DNA from: Methylomicrobium lacus LW14
GTDB lineage: Bacteria > Pseudomonadota > Gammaproteobacteria > Methylococcales > Methylomonadaceae
Reading direction: 5' to 3'
NCBI RefSeq assembly: GCF_000527095.1
Contig: NZ_AZUN01000001.1
Span: 2,170,001-2,234,000 of the forward strand
Length of the DNA: 64,000 nt
Made by a program: the position numbers and the translations under genes. Of this stretch, positions 8,259 to 16,920 are shown in pieces. Positions within the stretch are counted from its first letter, which is position 1; every line of letters starts with the position of its first letter. The notes under the pieces are model-generated. The model was not told the origin of the DNA. It saw only the letters and a list, made by a program, of their open reading frames with translations, and ran no database searches.

Positions 8259-9341
8259 ATGAAAACACGTACTTTACTACTTGCCATGACGATAGCCATG
8301 GCAATGCCTTTAGCGAATGCAGCTGAACCAAAGCCAGTGACTGCAACCAGCTTGGTGTCGCCAGCAGCCTTGCAGACAGCAACGGACAAGGAAATTAAGG
8401 CGCTAAAAGCCGAGGCAGCAAAAGCATCTAAAAAAGCCGAAGCCTCTGCCAAAAAAGCAGCGGCTACGGCCACAGCCGCTGCTAAGAAAGCTGCCGCTGC
8501 TGAGCAAAAGGCTCAGAGTGCAAAAACAAAAGCAGATAATGCATTGTCAAAGGCACAGACTGACCCCAAGACGACTCCTGCAGAGCTCGCCAAGGCTCAG
8601 CAAGCCGCGCAAGATGCGTCAGCTAAATTGACTGCAACTGCTGCCAAAGCCGATCAAGCCGCCGCTGAAAAAACTGCTGCCGCGACTCGCTTAGCGGAGG
8701 TAAACCAGCAGAAAGAAGAAAGCCTTGCGGCATTAAAAACCATAAGTGCGAATATTAAAGCCGCTGACGCTGCGCAAAAAGCCGCAGAGAAGGCCGCTAA
8801 AGCGGAGGAAAAAGCAGCCGAAAAAGCTGCAAAATTAGCGGCCGATCCCAATGCGAATCCAGCAAAACTCGCTGCGGCCCAGGCAGAAGCTCAACAAGCG
8901 GCGGCAGCCAAAGCGGCCGCAGACGCTGCAGCTGCAGCTAAAACAGCCGCAGCCGAAAAAGACGCTCAAACGTTGATAACGCTGACAGAAGCGGCAAAAG
9001 TTCAACAGGCTAATGAAGAGGCAATCGCCGCAGCAGCGGCTCAAAAAGCAGCTGCGGAGAAACAGGCCGCACAAGCGGCAAAGGACGCGGCGATAGCACA
9101 AGCGAAGATCGATAAATTACAAGAAATTACCGCGAATGGCGGAACTTTGACCCCTCAGCAACAACAAGCCCTGGACGCAGCCAATGCAAAAGCCGCAGCC
9201 GCAGCCGCAGCTCAGGCCGCAGCTGACGCAGCAGCAGCGGCTGCATTGGCCGCTCAACAAGCCGCCGCACAAAAAGCTCTGGAAGATGCCCAAGCCTTGA
9301 AAGATATAATAAAAGACGTCACTCCGGTTAGTCCGGCTTGA
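8259..9341 (+). CDS. secreted alanine/lysine-rich coiled-coil protein, unknown function
   Basis: 360 residues. A clear signal peptide (MKTRTLLLAMTIAMAMPLANA, cleavage expected after residue 21) is followed by about 330 residues dominated by Ala, Lys, Glu and Gln in long alpha-helical heptad-like blocks. These include runs such as AAAAKAAADAAAAAKTAAAE, and two similar ADPNANPAKLA / TDPKTTPAELA helix breaks. It resembles the low-complexity helices of TolA-like or cell-wall-spanning proteins. There is no N-terminal anchor helix beyond the signal and no C-terminal TolA domain. I chose the ATG at 8259 because the signal peptide begins there; an in-frame start at 8214 adds 15 residues before it. 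No functional assignment is possible. Confidence 0.75.
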   Translation: MKTRTLLLAMTIAMAMPLANAAEPKPVTATSLVSPAALQTATDKEIKALKAEAAKASKKAEASAKKAAATATAAAKKAAAAEQKAQSAKTKADNALSKAQTDPKTTPAELAKAQQAAQDASAKLTATAAKADQAAAEKTAAATRLAEVNQQKEESLAALKTISANIKAADAAQKAAEKAAKAEEKAAEKAAKLAADPNANPAKLAAAQAEAQQAAAAKAAADAAAAAKTAAAEKDAQTLITLTEAAKVQQANEEAIAAAAAQKAAAEKQAAQAAKDAAIAQAKIDKLQEITANGGTLTPQQQQALDAANAKAAAAAAAQAAADAAAAAALAAQQAAAQKALEDAQALKDIIKDVTPVSPA

Positions 9342-9360
9342 GCATTTATTAAGCGCTTGG

Positions 9361-9515
9361 CGAGCGGGGCGGGGGTTACACCCTCCGCCCCACTCGTTTG
9401 AACACTTATCGCCGGACGGGGCATGTTGCTCCGTCCGTAGGCTTTCTTGCAAGCTTCAAGGTATCGGCAGCCAAAAACTTGAGGGACGCGGTTGCAAACC
9501 CAGTCCCGCTTGCGA
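9361..9515. repeat. dispersed GGGACGGG palindromic repeat, copy 1
   Basis: Composite of GC-rich hairpins: GGGGCGGGGGTTACACCC, GGACGGGGCATGTTGCTCCGTCC, GTATCGGCAGCC and GGGACGCGGTTGCAAACC. Related copies occur at 14322-14438, 17181-17284, 17389-17505, 17925-18022, about 32165-32300 and 33755-33812. It lies immediately after the Ala-rich gene, where it may act as transcript end. Confidence 0.7.
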
Positions 9516-9583
9516 AAGCTACATCTCGCTGAAAATTTTCTATATCGCATAAAAATCATTACCACGAAATAGATGCATGATAA

Positions 9584-10615
9584 TCAGGTTTGTCTATATC
9601 CATCGGGGTTATTAACCTGCCACCGCCAATGATCCTCACACATGATTTCGATGCCGCGCCCGGCCTTCCAATTCAATAATTCTGCGGCCAATGTAGGATC
9701 GGAATAAAAGGCAGCCACATCGCCCGGACGGCGCGGACCGATCACATAGGGAATAGACCGGTCACTCGCTTTTTCGAAGGCTTTGACGACATCAAGCACG
9801 CTGTATCCTATCCCTGTACCGAGATTGACCGTAAAACTCTGCGGCTGAGCAAGACGCTCCAGCGCCCGCAAGTGCCCCACGGCAAGGTCGACCACATGAA
9901 TGTAGTCGCGGACACCCGTGCCATCCGGGGTAGGATAATCCCCTCCCCAGACATTCAGTTGCTCCCGCCTGCCCACGGCGACCTGCGCGACAAACGGCAT
10001 CAGGTTATTCGGAATACCCTGCGGGTCTTCGCCAATCAAGCCGCTTTGGTGAGCTCCCACCGGATTAAAATAACGCAGGATACCGATACCCCATGAAGAA
10101 TCCGAGCGGTAAAGATCGCGCAGCATCTCTTCTATCACCAGTTTTGTTTGGCCGTAGGGGTTGGTGGTGGAAAGCGGATGCTTTTCCGTAAACGGCAGGA
10201 ATTGCGGTTCGCCGTACACCGTAGCCGAAGAGCTAAAGACGATGTTTTTTACGCCGCAGTTTTGCATCGCCTGTAACAGGCAAAGCGTCCCCGCCACGTT
10301 ATTGTCATAATAGCGAAGCGGTTTTTCGACCGACTCACCCACGGCTTTCAGCCCCGCAAAGTGAATGACGGCCTGGCAGGCATGCTCCTCGATACAGGCC
10401 GTTATCGCGTTCATATCGCGGATATCGGCTTGGCAGGTAATGACAGATTTACCGGTAATTTGCTCAACGCGACGCAGGGATTCAGGGTGGCTATTACAAA
10501 AATTATCGAACACCACCACTTGATAACCTGCATTGAGAAGTTCAACGCAGGTATGCGATCCGATATAACCCGCGCCACCGGTGACTAGAATGGTATTAAT
10601 ATGAGTTGTCATCAT
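9584..10615 (-). CDS. galE: UDP-glucose 4-epimerase
   Basis: 343-residue short-chain dehydrogenase/reductase-fold enzyme interconverting UDP-glucose and UDP-galactose. It has the NAD motif GGAGYIG at 13-19, the catalytic Ser region FSSSATVYG (127-135) and the catalytic pair Tyr154/Lys158 in NPYGQTK. The C-terminal GDY/GTG-VRDYIHV segment is typical of GalE. Tandem ATGs (10615, 10612) open the frame. It is downstream of the rml genes on the same strand but separated from rmlD by about 230 bp of repeats and an rmlD remnant, so it is likely a separate unit. It supplies galactose donors for the polysaccharide. Confidence 0.95.
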   Translation of the reverse strand: MMTTHINTILVTGGAGYIGSHTCVELLNAGYQVVVFDNFCNSHPESLRRVEQITGKSVITCQADIRDMNAITACIEEHACQAVIHFAGLKAVGESVEKPLRYYDNNVAGTLCLLQAMQNCGVKNIVFSSSATVYGEPQFLPFTEKHPLSTTNPYGQTKLVIEEMLRDLYRSDSSWGIGILRYFNPVGAHQSGLIGEDPQGIPNNLMPFVAQVAVGRREQLNVWGGDYPTPDGTGVRDYIHVVDLAVGHLRALERLAQPQSFTVNLGTGIGYSVLDVVKAFEKASDRSIPYVIGPRRPGDVAAFYSDPTLAAELLNWKAGRGIEIMCEDHWRWQVNNPDGYRQT

Positions 10616-10642
10616 TCGAACATTTATTTGCGGAAATTGCTA

Positions 10643-10727
10643 AATTCAGCACCTAGGCGGAAGCTCTTTCAGAACCATCGATAAACTCTGCTCCCAGGAA
10701 GGCTGCTGGATGCCAAAGGCCTTCGCC
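10643..10727 (-). pseudogene. 3' fragment of a second rmlD copy
   Basis: The minus strand encodes AFGIQQPSWEQSLSMVLKE, then LPPRC and a TGA stop. This aligns with the very C-terminus of the intact RmlD upstream (TFGIQLPSWQQSLNMVLEE, then FPPRC, TGA). The similarity continues into the following AATTC. The fragment is cut at its upstream side by repeat sequence (CAGTGCCGTTAAG). It is the remnant of a tandem duplication or of a recombination event at the 3' end of the rml cluster. Confidence 0.8.
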
Positions 10728-10734
10728 GGACGGA

Positions 10735-10840
10735 GCCAGTGCCGTTAAGTTTAAGAAATAAATATATGGTAGGGTGGATAAGCGTAGCGCATCCACCGCA
10801 TAGCTGCCGGATGCGCTACGCTTATCCGGCCTACGGAACT
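10735..10840. repeat. MITE end plus GTAGGGTGGATAAGCG palindromic repeat
   Basis: Starts with a degenerate CAGTGCCGTTAAGTTTAAG end of the CACTGCC MITE. It continues into a palindrome whose arms are GTAGGGTGGATAAGCGTAGC and GCTACGCTTATCCGGCCTAC. The same palindrome recurs at about 32318-32350, 32508-32575 and 45753-45826. It separates the two rmlD 3' ends. Confidence 0.7.
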
Positions 10841-10844
10841 AAAT

Positions 10845-11765
10845 TCAACACCTAGGCGGAAACTCCTCCAGAACCATATTCAAACTCTGCTGCCAGGAAG
10901 GCAGCTGGATGCCAAAGGTCTCGAAAAGTTTGGCGTTGGACATCACGGAATACATTGGGCGAGCGGCCGGGGTTGGATATGCAGACGTGTTAATCGGCTT
11001 GATAACAGGCGGCTGATCCCGGCCGGCCAGCAAACCGCAAGCTATAGCTTCGTTAACAAATCCGTACCAGGTCGTCTGCCCCTGAGCCGTCAGATGATAG
11101 GTGCCGCTTAGTCTGGCCGGCAAGTCGGCACTGTCACCAGGAACATAAAGCTGTGCCAGCATCTGGGACGTACATTCGGCTATCGCCCGGCTCCAGGTCG
11201 GCGCACCGGTTTGATCATTCACGACGCCGAGTTCGTCGCGCTCCCTGCCTAAACGCTGCATGGTCAGTAAGAAATTCTTTCCGCGTGCGCCGTAGACCCA
11301 GCTCGTCCGCAAAATCAGATGATTCGCTCCAGAGTGACGTATCGCCTGCTCGCCTGCCAGTTTGCTTGCGCCATAGACATTCAGCGGATTGGGCTGGTCA
11401 TCCTCGACGTAGGGCGCCTGCTTGGTTCCATCGAAGACGTAATCGGTTGAGTAATGCACCAGCAAGGCCCCCAAACGCTTGGCTTCCTCGGCAAGAACGC
11501 CGGGGGCTACAGCATTCACCGCCATCGCCAAATCGGCTTCCGACTCGGCCTTGTCCACCGCCGTATAAGCGGCAGGATTGACGATAATGTCGGGCTTCAG
11601 CTGCCGGATGAAACCCCGTATCGCCTCCGCATCGGCCAAATTCAATTCAGCGGAACCAACGGCCGTCACTTGCCCCAGCGTGAACAAACTGCGCCGCAAC
11701 TCCCATCCCACCTGACCCGACTTGCCGGTGATCAGGATCTTTCTTGTTCCGCCCTTTTCCTTCAC
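10845..11765 (-). CDS. rfbD: dTDP-4-dehydrorhamnose reductase
   Basis: 306 residues; last step of dTDP-L-rhamnose synthesis (NADPH-dependent reduction of dTDP-4-keto-L-rhamnose). Rossmann motif ITGKSGQVG near residues 12-20; catalytic Tyr131/Lys135 in YGASK; the HYSTDYVFDG strand typical of RmlD. The GTG start at 11765 overlaps the rfbC stop (GTGA), giving translational coupling within rfbB-rfbA-rfbC-rfbD. A start a few codons later is possible, since the first eight residues precede the conserved KILITG strand. Confidence 0.95.
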   Translation of the reverse strand: MKEKGGTRKILITGKSGQVGWELRRSLFTLGQVTAVGSAELNLADAEAIRGFIRQLKPDIIVNPAAYTAVDKAESEADLAMAVNAVAPGVLAEEAKRLGALLVHYSTDYVFDGTKQAPYVEDDQPNPLNVYGASKLAGEQAIRHSGANHLILRTSWVYGARGKNFLLTMQRLGRERDELGVVNDQTGAPTWSRAIAECTSQMLAQLYVPGDSADLPARLSGTYHLTAQGQTTWYGFVNEAIACGLLAGRDQPPVIKPINTSAYPTPAARPMYSVMSNAKLFETFGIQLPSWQQSLNMVLEEFPPRC

Positions 11766-12310
11766 TCGAATACCTCGGCATCCTTGAGCAATTGACCTGC
11801 CTGGTCTTTGGCCGACAACAGCGGCGCCGCACCGTGCAGTTGCCAGTCTATCGCCAATGCCGGGTCATTCCACAAAATCGAACGCTCATATTCCGGCGCC
11901 CAATAATCGGTGGTTTTATAAAGGAACTCGGCGGTTTCGCTGAGCACCACGAAGCCATGGGCAAAGCCGGGCGGTATCCACAGCATGCGCTTGTTCTCCG
12001 CGCTTAAAATCAGCCCGAATGACTGCCCAAAAGTCGGCGAAGACTTGCGAATATCCACCGCCACATCGAACACCTCGCCCACCACCGCACGCACCAGCTT
12101 GCCTTGGGGCTGCCGTATCTGATAATGCAGCCCGCGCAAAACATGGCGCGCAGATTTTGAATGATTGTCCTGCACGAATGCCAAATCGACACCCGTCAAC
12201 TCGGCGAAACGCCTGGCATTGAAGCTCTCGAAAAAAAAACCGCGCTCATCGCCAAAAATTTTAGGCTCAACAATCAGCAAATCGGGGATGCCCGTCGGAA
12301 CGATGTGCAT
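11762..12310 (-). CDS. rfbC: dTDP-4-dehydrorhamnose 3,5-epimerase
   Basis: 182-residue cupin-fold epimerase of dTDP-rhamnose synthesis. Catalytic His62 lies in VLRGLHYQ, the conserved Tyr131 in FLYKTTDYW, and WIPPGFAHGF forms the cupin core. The frame is open far upstream, but the ATG at 12310, 2 nt after the rfbA stop, gives the family N-terminus (MHIVPTGIPDLLIVEP) and the normal length. It overlaps the rfbD start. Confidence 0.95.
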   Translation of the reverse strand: MHIVPTGIPDLLIVEPKIFGDERGFFFESFNARRFAELTGVDLAFVQDNHSKSARHVLRGLHYQIRQPQGKLVRAVVGEVFDVAVDIRKSSPTFGQSFGLILSAENKRMLWIPPGFAHGFVVLSETAEFLYKTTDYWAPEYERSILWNDPALAIDWQLHGAAPLLSAKDQAGQLLKDAEVFE

Positions 12311-12312
12311 AA

Positions 12313-13182
12313 TCAGCCTTCCCTTAACAGCCGCTGCAAATATTGCCCATAGCCATTCTTGGCCAGCGGCACGATCAATTCTTTTAGCTGCTCGGCAGAA
12401 ATATAACCTCTGGAAAAAGCGATTTCCTCGATACAAGCGATCTTCAACCCCTGGCGTTTTTCCAGGGTTTGAATGAACAGCGATGCCTCCAGCAAAGACT
12501 CGTGCGTGCCGGTATCCAGCCACGCATAGCCGCGCCCCATCACCTTCACGTCCAGATTACCTTGCTCCAGATAAATCTGATTCACAGTGGTAATCTCAAG
12601 CTCGCCGCGAGCCGAAGGCTTGATCGATTTGGCGATATCCACCACCTTGTTATCGTAAAAATACAATCCCGTTACCGCATAGTTGGATTTAGGCTGCACG
12701 GGCTTCTCTTCCAGGCTAACCGCTTTACCTTGTTCATCGAACTCAACCACGCCATAGCGTTCCGGATCATCCACATGATAGGCGAACACGGTGCCGCCCT
12801 CTTGTTTGGTGGCCGCGGTATGCAACAGCACGTCCATCCCATGCCCATAAAAAATATTATCGCCCAGTACCAGGGCGCAGGCATCGTCCCCGATGAACTC
12901 TTCGCCAATAATGAAAGACTGTGCAAGGCCATCCGGTGAAGGCTGCACCGCATAACTCAAATCGATCCCCCACTGTTTACCGTCGCCCAACAGTTGCTCA
13001 AAGCGTGGTGTATCTTGCGGCGTAGAGATAACCAAAATTTCACGAATCCCGGCCAACATCAAAATGGACAGCGGGTAATAAATCATCGGCTTGTCATACA
13101 CCGGCAGCAACTGCTTCGAAACAGCCTGAGTCACAGGGTAAAGCCGCGTCCCCGAACCACCCGCCAAAATAATGCCCTTCAT
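12313..13182 (-). CDS. rfbA: glucose-1-phosphate thymidylyltransferase
   Basis: 289 residues, the usual RmlA length. Catalyses dTTP + glucose-1-P to dTDP-glucose + PPi, committing glucose to rhamnose. The nucleotidyltransferase signature MKGIILAGGSGTRLYP begins at residue 1, and the LGDNIFYG and EKP motifs follow. The ATG at 13182 overlaps the rfbB stop by 4 nt (ATGA), which fixes the start; the longer open frame is rfbB sequence. Second gene of the rml operon. Confidence 0.96.
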   Translation of the reverse strand: MKGIILAGGSGTRLYPVTQAVSKQLLPVYDKPMIYYPLSILMLAGIREILVISTPQDTPRFEQLLGDGKQWGIDLSYAVQPSPDGLAQSFIIGEEFIGDDACALVLGDNIFYGHGMDVLLHTAATKQEGGTVFAYHVDDPERYGVVEFDEQGKAVSLEEKPVQPKSNYAVTGLYFYDNKVVDIAKSIKPSARGELEITTVNQIYLEQGNLDVKVMGRGYAWLDTGTHESLLEASLFIQTLEKRQGLKIACIEEIAFSRGYISAEQLKELIVPLAKNGYGQYLQRLLREG

Positions 13183-14246
13183 GCCACACTCCTGTTCGCG
13201 TAATTCTTTTGCACCCAGTTTTGATAGTCGCCGCTGGTCACGTTTTGTACCCAATCGGTATTCTGCAAATACCATTCGACGGTCTTGCGCAGGCCGGACT
13301 CGAAGGTTTCTTGCGGTTTCCAGCCCAGATCGCGCGCAATCTTGGTCGCATCGATCGCGTAACGACGATCATGCCCCGGTCGATCTTGTACGTAGGTAAT
13401 CAGCTGGCGATGCGGGGCGCCTTGCGGGTGCAGTTCATCCAGAATGGCGCAGATGGATTGCACCACTTCCAGATTGGTCTTCTCGTTCCAGCCGCCGATG
13501 TTATAGGTCTCGCCCAGCTTGCCGCGTTCCAGCACCAAGCGTAAAGCGCGTGCATGGTCGTCTACATAGAGCCAATCGCGGATGTTGTCCCCCTTGCCGT
13601 AGATCGGCAAAGCTTTGCCGTTGACCGCGTTTAAAATCACCAGCGGGATCAGTTTTTCCGGAAAATGGTACGGCCCATAGTTATTCGAGCAATTGGTGGT
13701 GACGACCGGCAAGCCATAGGTATGATGCCAGGCGCGCACCAGGTGATCGGAAGATGCCTTGCTGGCGGAGTACGGGGAATTGGGCTCATAAGCCGTCTCC
13801 TCGGTAAAGAATCCGTTCTCGCCCAAGCTGCCGTATACCTCATCGGTGGAAATGTGGTGGAAGCGGAACGCGGCCTTGCGCTCAGCGTCCAGACCGTTCC
13901 AGTATTCACGCGCCGCCTCCAGCAAGGTATAAGTGCCAACGATGTTGGTCTGGATAAAGTCGGCGGGGCCGGAGATCGAGCGGTCCACATGCGATTCCGC
14001 CGCCAAGTGCATCACGGCAGACGGTTGATGCTCACGGAACACCCGAGCGACTTCGGCTACATTGCAGATGTCCACTTGCTCAAAGCGATAACGCGGATTA
14101 TCCGACACCGAAGCGAGCGATTGCAGATTGCCCGCGTAGGTCAGCTTATCGACATTGACCACGCGGCAATCGGTATCGTTGATGAATTGACGAACGACGG
14201 CGGAGCCGATGAAGCCCGCGCCGCCGGTGATGAGGATAGTTTTCAT
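13179..14246 (-). CDS. rfbB: dTDP-glucose 4,6-dehydratase
   Basis: 355-residue NAD-dependent dehydratase, first gene of the rfbBACD operon. The Rossmann motif ITGGAGFIGS opens the protein, STDEVYG supplies the Asp-Glu pair, and YSASKASSDH holds the catalytic Tyr/Lys. I chose the ATG at 14246 because the conserved fold begins there; in-frame starts at 14300 and 14261 would add non-conserved residues. Upstream is a GGGACGGG repeat followed by the end of fcl. Confidence 0.96.
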   Translation of the reverse strand: MKTILITGGAGFIGSAVVRQFINDTDCRVVNVDKLTYAGNLQSLASVSDNPRYRFEQVDICNVAEVARVFREHQPSAVMHLAAESHVDRSISGPADFIQTNIVGTYTLLEAAREYWNGLDAERKAAFRFHHISTDEVYGSLGENGFFTEETAYEPNSPYSASKASSDHLVRAWHHTYGLPVVTTNCSNNYGPYHFPEKLIPLVILNAVNGKALPIYGKGDNIRDWLYVDDHARALRLVLERGKLGETYNIGGWNEKTNLEVVQSICAILDELHPQGAPHRQLITYVQDRPGHDRRYAIDATKIARDLGWKPQETFESGLRKTVEWYLQNTDWVQNVTSGDYQNWVQKNYANRSVA

Positions 14247-14321
14247 CTCATAAAATCTCATGCTATTGATGCGTTGTGATAAAGGGTTAGCTCCATTCAT
14301 CCTGATCTTGTCGAAGCCTTT

Positions 14322-14438
14322 CGAGCGGGACGGGGTTTGTAACCCCGTCCCAAAAGTTTGCAGACTACCTTCCTGCGCAAAGCATTACGCCAATCCAAGG
14401 CCTCAAACATTACGGACGGGATGCATATCCCGTCCGGC
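14322..14438. repeat. dispersed GGGACGGG palindromic repeat, copy 2
   Basis: Two hairpins: GAGCGGGACGGGGTTTGTAAC with its CCCGTCCC arm, and GGACGGGATGCATATCCCGTCC. They are linked by about 60 bp that also recurs (AAACATTACGGACGGG) at 17389-17505. It fills the space between the fcl stop and the rfbB start. Confidence 0.75.
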
Positions 14439-14449
14439 TCCAAGCCGCT

Positions 14450-15436
14450 TCAGTGCCCTTCCTTTCCCCGCAACTCGGTTTCGTGCGCAAGAAACCAGGC
14501 ATAAGTATCCCGCAATCCCTGCTCCAGGTCTATCGAAGCCCGCCAGCCCATATCGGCCAGGCGAGAAACATCCATCAATTTGCGCGGCGTGCCGTCGGGT
14601 TTGGTTGCATCGAAACCGATTTGACCTTTAAACCCGACCACCTTGGCCATGGTTTCCGCCAGTTCGCGAATGGTTACATCGCGGCCCGTGCCGACATTGA
14701 TGTGCGACAGCATCGGGGCGGTATTGGCCTGATAGGCGGCCTCGTCCAGCTCCAGAACGAACAGGGATGCCGCCGCCATGTCGTCGACATGCAAAAACTC
14801 GCGCATCGGCTTGCCAGAACCCCATACCACGACTTCGGCCGCCTCATTCAGCATCGCTTCGTGAAAACGCCGCATCATCGCCGGAATCACATGCGAATTT
14901 TCCGGGTGAAAATTGTCGTTCGGGCCGTACAGATTGGTCGGCATGACCGAACGATAATCCACGCCGTACTGGCGGTTGTATGATTCGCATAATTTGATGC
15001 CCGCAATCTTCGCGACCGCATAAGGCTCGTTGGTCGCTTCCAGCACGCCGGTCAGCAACGCATCCTCACGCATCGGCTGGGCCGCCAATTTCGGATAAAT
15101 GCACGAGCTGCCCAAAAACAGCAGTCTCTTGACGTCGCTGCGATACGCCTGATGAACGATATTCGACTCGATCATCAGGTTTTCGTAGATAAATTCGGCG
15201 GGATAGGTGTTGTTCGCCCAGATGCCGCCGACCTTGGCCGCCGCCAGAATCACCACATCCGGTTTTTCCGCCTGCATGAATTCGGCAACCGCCGCCTGAT
15301 CGGTCAGATCGAGTTCCCGATGCGTGCGCACGACCACTTCGCAATCGCCGCGCGCCTGCAATTGCCTGACCAGCGCCGAGCCCACCATGCCTCGGTGTCC
15401 GGCCACATAGACTTTTCCGGAAATTTTCATGCGCAT
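14450..15436 (-). CDS. fcl: GDP-L-fucose synthase
   Basis: 328-residue short-chain dehydrogenase/reductase-fold epimerase/reductase converting GDP-4-keto-6-deoxymannose to GDP-L-fucose with NADPH. Motifs: GHRGMVGSAL (nucleotide binding), LGSSCIYP (catalytic Ser), EPYAVAKIAG (Tyr/Lys) and MPTNLYGP. The start codon overlaps the gmd stop by one base; a second in-frame ATG lies two codons in (15430). It forms a two-gene operon with gmd, drawing on GDP-mannose from manC. Confidence 0.95.
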   Translation of the reverse strand: MRMKISGKVYVAGHRGMVGSALVRQLQARGDCEVVVRTHRELDLTDQAAVAEFMQAEKPDVVILAAAKVGGIWANNTYPAEFIYENLMIESNIVHQAYRSDVKRLLFLGSSCIYPKLAAQPMREDALLTGVLEATNEPYAVAKIAGIKLCESYNRQYGVDYRSVMPTNLYGPNDNFHPENSHVIPAMMRRFHEAMLNEAAEVVVWGSGKPMREFLHVDDMAAASLFVLELDEAAYQANTAPMLSHINVGTGRDVTIRELAETMAKVVGFKGQIGFDATKPDGTPRKLMDVSRLADMGWRASIDLEQGLRDTYAWFLAHETELRGKEGH

Positions 15437-16557
15437 TACTCCCGGCTGACCGACACGGCATAACCGTTCTTTTTCAGCAAGGCATGCTGCTTGGCATGAT
15501 TAAGGTCGGTCGTCACCATTTCCGCAACCATCTGATCCAGCGTAATCCTCGGCACCCAGCCCAATTTTTCGCGCGCCTTGCTCGGGTCGCCCAACAACGT
15601 TTCGACTTCGGCTGGACGGAAATAACGCGGATCGATCCGCACCACCACGTCTCCGGCTTTCAATGCGGGCGCCTTGTCGCCGGTCACTGCGGCGACACGG
15701 CCGACTTCATCGACGCCCTGCCCCTCCCAGGTCAACTCGACGCCCAATTCACGCGCCGCTTTTTCGATGAACTGGCGCACCGAATATTGCACGCCGGTCG
15801 CGATCACAAAATCGTCCGGCTGTTCCTGTTGCAACATCAGCCACTGCATTTCGACATAATCGAGCGCATGCCCCCAATCGCGCAGCGAGTCCATGTTACC
15901 CATATGCAAACACGGTTCGAGCCCTTGCGCGATATTGCACAGTCCGCGGGTAATCTTACGGGTCACGAAGGTTTCGCCCCGGCGCGGCGACTCGTGATTG
16001 AACAGAATCCCATTGCAGGCATACATGCCATAGGCTTCGCGGTAATTGACCGTGATCCAGTAGGCATACAGTTTGGCCGCCGCATACGGCGAACGCGGAT
16101 AGAAAGGGGTGGTTTCGCGCTGCGGGATTTCCTGCACCAGACCGTATAATTCGGAGGTCGAAGCCTGATAGAAACGGGTCTTCTTTTCCAGCCCCAAAAA
16201 GCGGATCGCCTCCAGCAGGCGCAGGGTGCCGATCGCATCGACATCCGCCGTGTACTCCGGCGCTTCGAATGAAACCGCCACATGGCTTTGCGCGCCCAGG
16301 TTGTAGACTTCATCCGGCTGCACCTGTTGAATGATCCGGGTCAGATTGGACGTATCGGTCAAGTCGCCGTAATGCAGTATGAATTGTTGATTATTGACGT
16401 GAGGGTCTTCATAGATATGATCGATGCGCTGGGTATTGAACAATGAAGCGCGGCGTTTGATGCCATGGACTTCATAACCCTTCTTCAATAAAAACTCGGC
16501 CAGATAAGAACCGTCCTGCCCCGTAATACCCGTAATTAATGCTACTTTCTTAGTCAT
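15436..16557 (-). CDS. gmd: GDP-mannose 4,6-dehydratase
   Basis: 373 residues. NADP-dependent dehydration of GDP-mannose to GDP-4-keto-6-deoxymannose. It shows GITGQDGSYLAE at the N-terminus, ASTSELYG and SPYAAAKLYAYW (catalytic Tyr/Lys), and the NHESPRRGETFVTRKI motif diagnostic for Gmd. It is upstream of and overlapping fcl. Together they imply fucose (or a GDP-deoxyhexose derivative) in the exopolysaccharide, consistent with the WcaI-type transferase at 18 kb. Confidence 0.97.
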   Translation of the reverse strand: MTKKVALITGITGQDGSYLAEFLLKKGYEVHGIKRRASLFNTQRIDHIYEDPHVNNQQFILHYGDLTDTSNLTRIIQQVQPDEVYNLGAQSHVAVSFEAPEYTADVDAIGTLRLLEAIRFLGLEKKTRFYQASTSELYGLVQEIPQRETTPFYPRSPYAAAKLYAYWITVNYREAYGMYACNGILFNHESPRRGETFVTRKITRGLCNIAQGLEPCLHMGNMDSLRDWGHALDYVEMQWLMLQQEQPDDFVIATGVQYSVRQFIEKAARELGVELTWEGQGVDEVGRVAAVTGDKAPALKAGDVVVRIDPRYFRPAEVETLLGDPSKAREKLGWVPRITLDQMVAEMVTTDLNHAKQHALLKKNGYAVSVSRE

Positions 16558-16670
16558 TTACATTTTCCGTTGATTGAAAAACTTTTTATTGCATCCACAC
16601 TGTGGCGCTCATCGTTATACACATGTCATAGCGACAGCCTGCTGGGCTCCTCGTTCCCAAGCTCGTGCTT

Positions 16671-16824
16671 CATGTCTGTTAAGTTAAGGATGGCCGGTCC
16701 CTTCTCCCTCCGGGAGAAGGCTAGGATGAGGAGATCAAATAAAGTATTTTCCTTATTTTATTTCCCTCACCCCGCCCCTCTCCCGAAGGGAGAGGGAGAT
16801 AACCGCCTTAACTTAATGGCAGTG
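16671..16824. repeat. CACTGCC MITE-like element, copy in reverse orientation
   Basis: Reads as the reverse complement of the 5658-5812 copy. The left end is degenerate (CATGTCTGTTAAGTTAAGG) and the right end intact (CCTTAACTTAATGGCAGTG), with the same two internal arms. It lies inside a GTTCCCAAGC...CTTGGGAAC palindrome. Just upstream (16605-16632) is one end of the CAT-TTATACACAA family. Confidence 0.8.
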
Positions 16825-16920
16825 CTTGGGAACGCAGTCTTGGAAGCTCCAGCTTCTAGTATTGGCCGTGAAGCTAGAGCTTCACGACATGTGTTCCCAA
16901 GCTGGAGCTTGGGAACCAGG
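16825..16920. repeat. AAGCTAGAGCTTC / GTTCCCAAGCTGGAGCTTGGGAAC palindromic repeat
   Basis: Tandem palindromes built on GAAGCT(C/A)(C/G)AGCTTC and GTTCCCAAGCTGGAGCTTGGG. Related copies are at about 32065-32160 and 33828-33935. The 3' end of the DUF2442 gene runs into it. Confidence 0.7.
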
